Source of the DNA: an uncultured Agrococcus sp. | GTDB lineage: Bacteria; Actinomycetota; Actinomycetes; Actinomycetales; Microbacteriaceae | Direction: 5' to 3' | Assembly (NCBI RefSeq): GCF_945915485.1 | Contig: NZ_CAMEFJ010000014.1 | Coordinates: 1 to 40,567, forward strand | Length of the DNA: 40,567 nt | In this document: positions 39,154-40,567 of the stretch, piece by piece | Layout of the letters: the number at the start of each line of letters is the position of its first letter | How positions within the stretch are numbered: the first letter of the stretch is position 1 | Made by a program: the position numbers and the translations under genes | Notes under the pieces: model-generated | Database searches by the model: none | Seen by the model: only the letters and a program-made list of their open reading frames with translations | Told to the model about the DNA's origin: nothing

Positions 39154-40209
39154 TCAGGCTTCGAGTTCGCGCAGCAGCGCGAGGAAGCGATCGGAGATGA
39201 TCTCCGGGCGCACCGTGTCAGCGAACGCGAGGGCAGCACGACCCTTTGCCTCCCAGTCGATCGAGGTGTCGTTCAGCACGCGCCGGATGCCCCCGACCTG
39301 ATCGTTCCTGTCGTACGTGACGACCCACTCCTCGTCGCCGAATTCTGCGAGCACGCTGGGTTCGTCCGGCAGAATCGCGGGCACACCGAATGTCGCCGAC
39401 AGCAACGCCGACCCGGAGTTCAGAATTCGCCGATACGGCAGCACCGTGACGTCCGCGGCATCGAACCACAGTGGCACCTCGTCACTGTTGACGTAGCCGC
39501 GGTGCACGACGGCTTCGAGTTGGTCGCCGATGGCAGCGTCGATGGCTCGCCAATCCCGTGCCGTCCCTCTGCCGGCGAGCATGAGCGTCAGTGATCTCGA
39601 CGCCGATTCGGCAGCGGCAATGAGATCGAGGGCACCCTTGTACGGCTTCATGTGCCCCAGCATCAACGCCGCGAACCTGTCGGGCGATGCTCCGAGCAGT
39701 TCGCGCGCCGTCTCCTGCGAACGAGGTTCGTCCTGCGGTTTGTACACGCCCGCATAGCTGGGATGCGGGATGATCCGGATGCGGTCGGGCGGCAGTCGAT
39801 AGTCGGTGACGAGACGTTCGGTTGCGCGGTTCATGACGTGGATGATGTCGGCGCGAGCAGCGAGTTCAGCTCCGAGCCTGGCGTCCTGCTTCACGTTCCT
39901 CGCGTCGTGCGCGAGAGCGTTGTGGAGCGTCCAGATCAGTTTCGCGCCTCTCGCTCTGGCATTGTCGATCGCGGCCAGCAGGCGGCGGATGCCGTTTTCG
40001 GCTCCCCACGGCGTTCGTGCGCTCTGCGTCACCTGCGCCGTCCAGTTCATGTGGATGACGTCGCCAGACTCGAGCTCGTCTGCCGCGGCGACGAAGTCGG
40101 GCAGCGCGATTACGCTGCGCACTCGGAATCCCGCATTCCTAGCGGATGCGAGCAGAATCGCCAGGAACGGATTGTCGTCGTATGCGGGGAAGACGAGAAC
40201 GGACTTCAC
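39154..40209 (-). CDS. GT-B (GT4-like) glycosyltransferase
   Basis: 351 aa from GTG 40209, which overlaps the rmlA stop by 4 bp (GTGA). The N-terminal Rossmann half has [30 protein letters not shown] and [14 protein letters not shown]; the C-terminal half has [40 protein letters not shown] and [16 protein letters not shown] with the donor-binding acidic residue. It is clearly a paralogue of residues 566-914 of the fusion enzyme at 35140-37884. Coupling to rmlA suggests that a dTDP-linked sugar (rhamnose or a derivative) may be used or made close by; that is inference. The polypeptide is soluble. Confidence 0.88.
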   Translation of the reverse strand: MKSVLVFPAYDDNPFLAILLASARNAGFRVRSVIALPDFVAAADELESGDVIHMNWTAQVTQSARTPWGAENGIRRLLAAIDNARARGAKLIWTLHNALAHDARNVKQDARLGAELAARADIIHVMNRATERLVTDYRLPPDRIRIIPHPSYAGVYKPQDEPRSQETARELLGASPDRFAALMLGHMKPYKGALDLIAAAESASRSLTLMLAGRGTARDWRAIDAAIGDQLEAVVHRGYVNSDEVPLWFDAADVTVLPYRRILNSGSALLSATFGVPAILPDEPSVLAEFGDEEWVVTYDRNDQVGGIRRVLNDTSIDWEAKGRAALAFADTVRPEIISDRFLALLRELEA

Positions 40210-40567
40210 AGGCCCGCTGACCCCCGCAGTCGCTCCATCGCGCGGTTCTCGAGCAGCTGGTGGAGGTAGTCTCCGTAGCCGCTCTTCAGCAGGGAATCGC
40301 CCAGATGCTCAAGCTGAGCATCGTCGATCCAGCCGGCTCGCCATGCGATCTCTTCGATGCAACCGATCTTGTACCCCTGCCGCGCCTCGATGACGCGCAC
40401 GTACTCGCTCGCTTGCATCATCGAGTCGAATGTGCCGGTGTCGAGCCAGGCGACCCCTCGATCGAGCACCTTCACGTTGAGCTTGCCCTGCTGCAGGTAG
40501 TGCGCGTTGACGCTCGAGATTTCGAGTTCTCCTCGTGCAGAGGGCGCAATGCTCTTCGCAACTTCGA
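40206..40567 (-). CDS. rmlA: Glucose-1-phosphate thymidylyltransferase, C-terminal part (cut by window edge)
   Basis: Joins glucose-1-phosphate with dTTP to dTDP-glucose, the first step to dTDP-rhamnose. About 120 codons are visible. The sequence reads [75 protein letters not shown] and a C-terminal [14 protein letters not shown], all typical of RmlA near its C-terminus. The stop overlaps the GT-B gene by 4 bp, so this is an operon running right to left; rmlB, C and D would be expected beyond the right edge or elsewhere. Confidence 0.93.
   Translation of the reverse strand, partial: EVAKSIAPSARGELEISSVNAHYLQQGKLNVKVLDRGVAWLDTGTFDSMMQASEYVRVIEARQGYKIGCIEEIAWRAGWIDDAQLEHLGDSLLKSGYGDYLHQLLENRAMERLRGSAGL

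Noticed and set aside
1-40567. CRISPR arrays, phage genes, insertion sequences, rRNA operons
   Set aside because: No regular short repeat-spacer series, transposase or integrase motifs, phage structural genes or rRNA sequence were seen on either strand.

Overview
This is a high-GC stretch of chromosome from a Gram-positive actinobacterium, most likely a member of the Microbacteriaceae. The evidence is the block manA, whiB2-type whiB, DUF5719, DUF3499, metallopeptidase-like and manB, the glmU-prs pair, a WhiB regulator, heavy codon bias that leaves long open frames on antisense strands, and several genes that look leaderless. No plasmid, phage, transposase or CRISPR gene is visible. Genus assignment is inference; no 16S gene is present.

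Left part (1-5896): a minus-strand operon for cell-wall fragment salvage, read from about 4900 down to 1: an oligopeptide/muropeptide-type binding lipoprotein, two Dpp-type permeases, murQ and anmK, the last cut by the window edge. The genes are joined by 4-bp overlaps or short gaps. A MurR/RpiR-type regulator is divergent from it, and an AT-rich palindrome sits on the overlapping divergent promoters. No transporter ATPase is in the window.

Housekeeping part (5893-22932): rlmC, prs and glmU (minus); tRNA-Gln(TTG) and a MarR regulator (plus); then the mannose and envelope block: manB, DUF3499, a zincin-like protein without its zinc motif, DUF5719, a large membrane glycosyltransferase, whiB and manA. 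These are followed by an acyl-CoA dehydrogenase, a polyprenol-phosphate-mannose synthase, an O-antigen-ligase/polymerase-like membrane protein and trmB. ManA and ManB would supply mannose-1-phosphate and the polyprenol-phosphate-mannose synthase a lipid-linked mannose donor; the large membrane glycosyltransferase may use such a donor.

Right part (22929-40567): a surface polysaccharide locus. It holds a Wzm/Wzt ABC exporter whose ATPase carries a C-terminal domain, an acyltransferase with an SGNH domain, a secreted four-repeat 'hemagglutinin-like' protein, a pyruvyltransferase-like fusion protein, several GT2 and GT-B glycosyltransferases (one a GT2/GT-B fusion whose second half is a paralogue of a nearby stand-alone enzyme), and the end of rmlA (dTDP-sugar supply) at the window edge.

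The most unusual structure is at 37917-39134. Two 93-bp direct repeats, differing at one base and each holding a 70-bp hairpin, bracket a lower-GC gene for an AbiEi-like wing plus DUF559 nuclease-fold protein, inserted between the two paralogous glycosyltransferase genes. A third, diverged copy of the hairpin lies at 10270-10339, between convergent genes. There is no gene-free stretch longer than about 300 bases.
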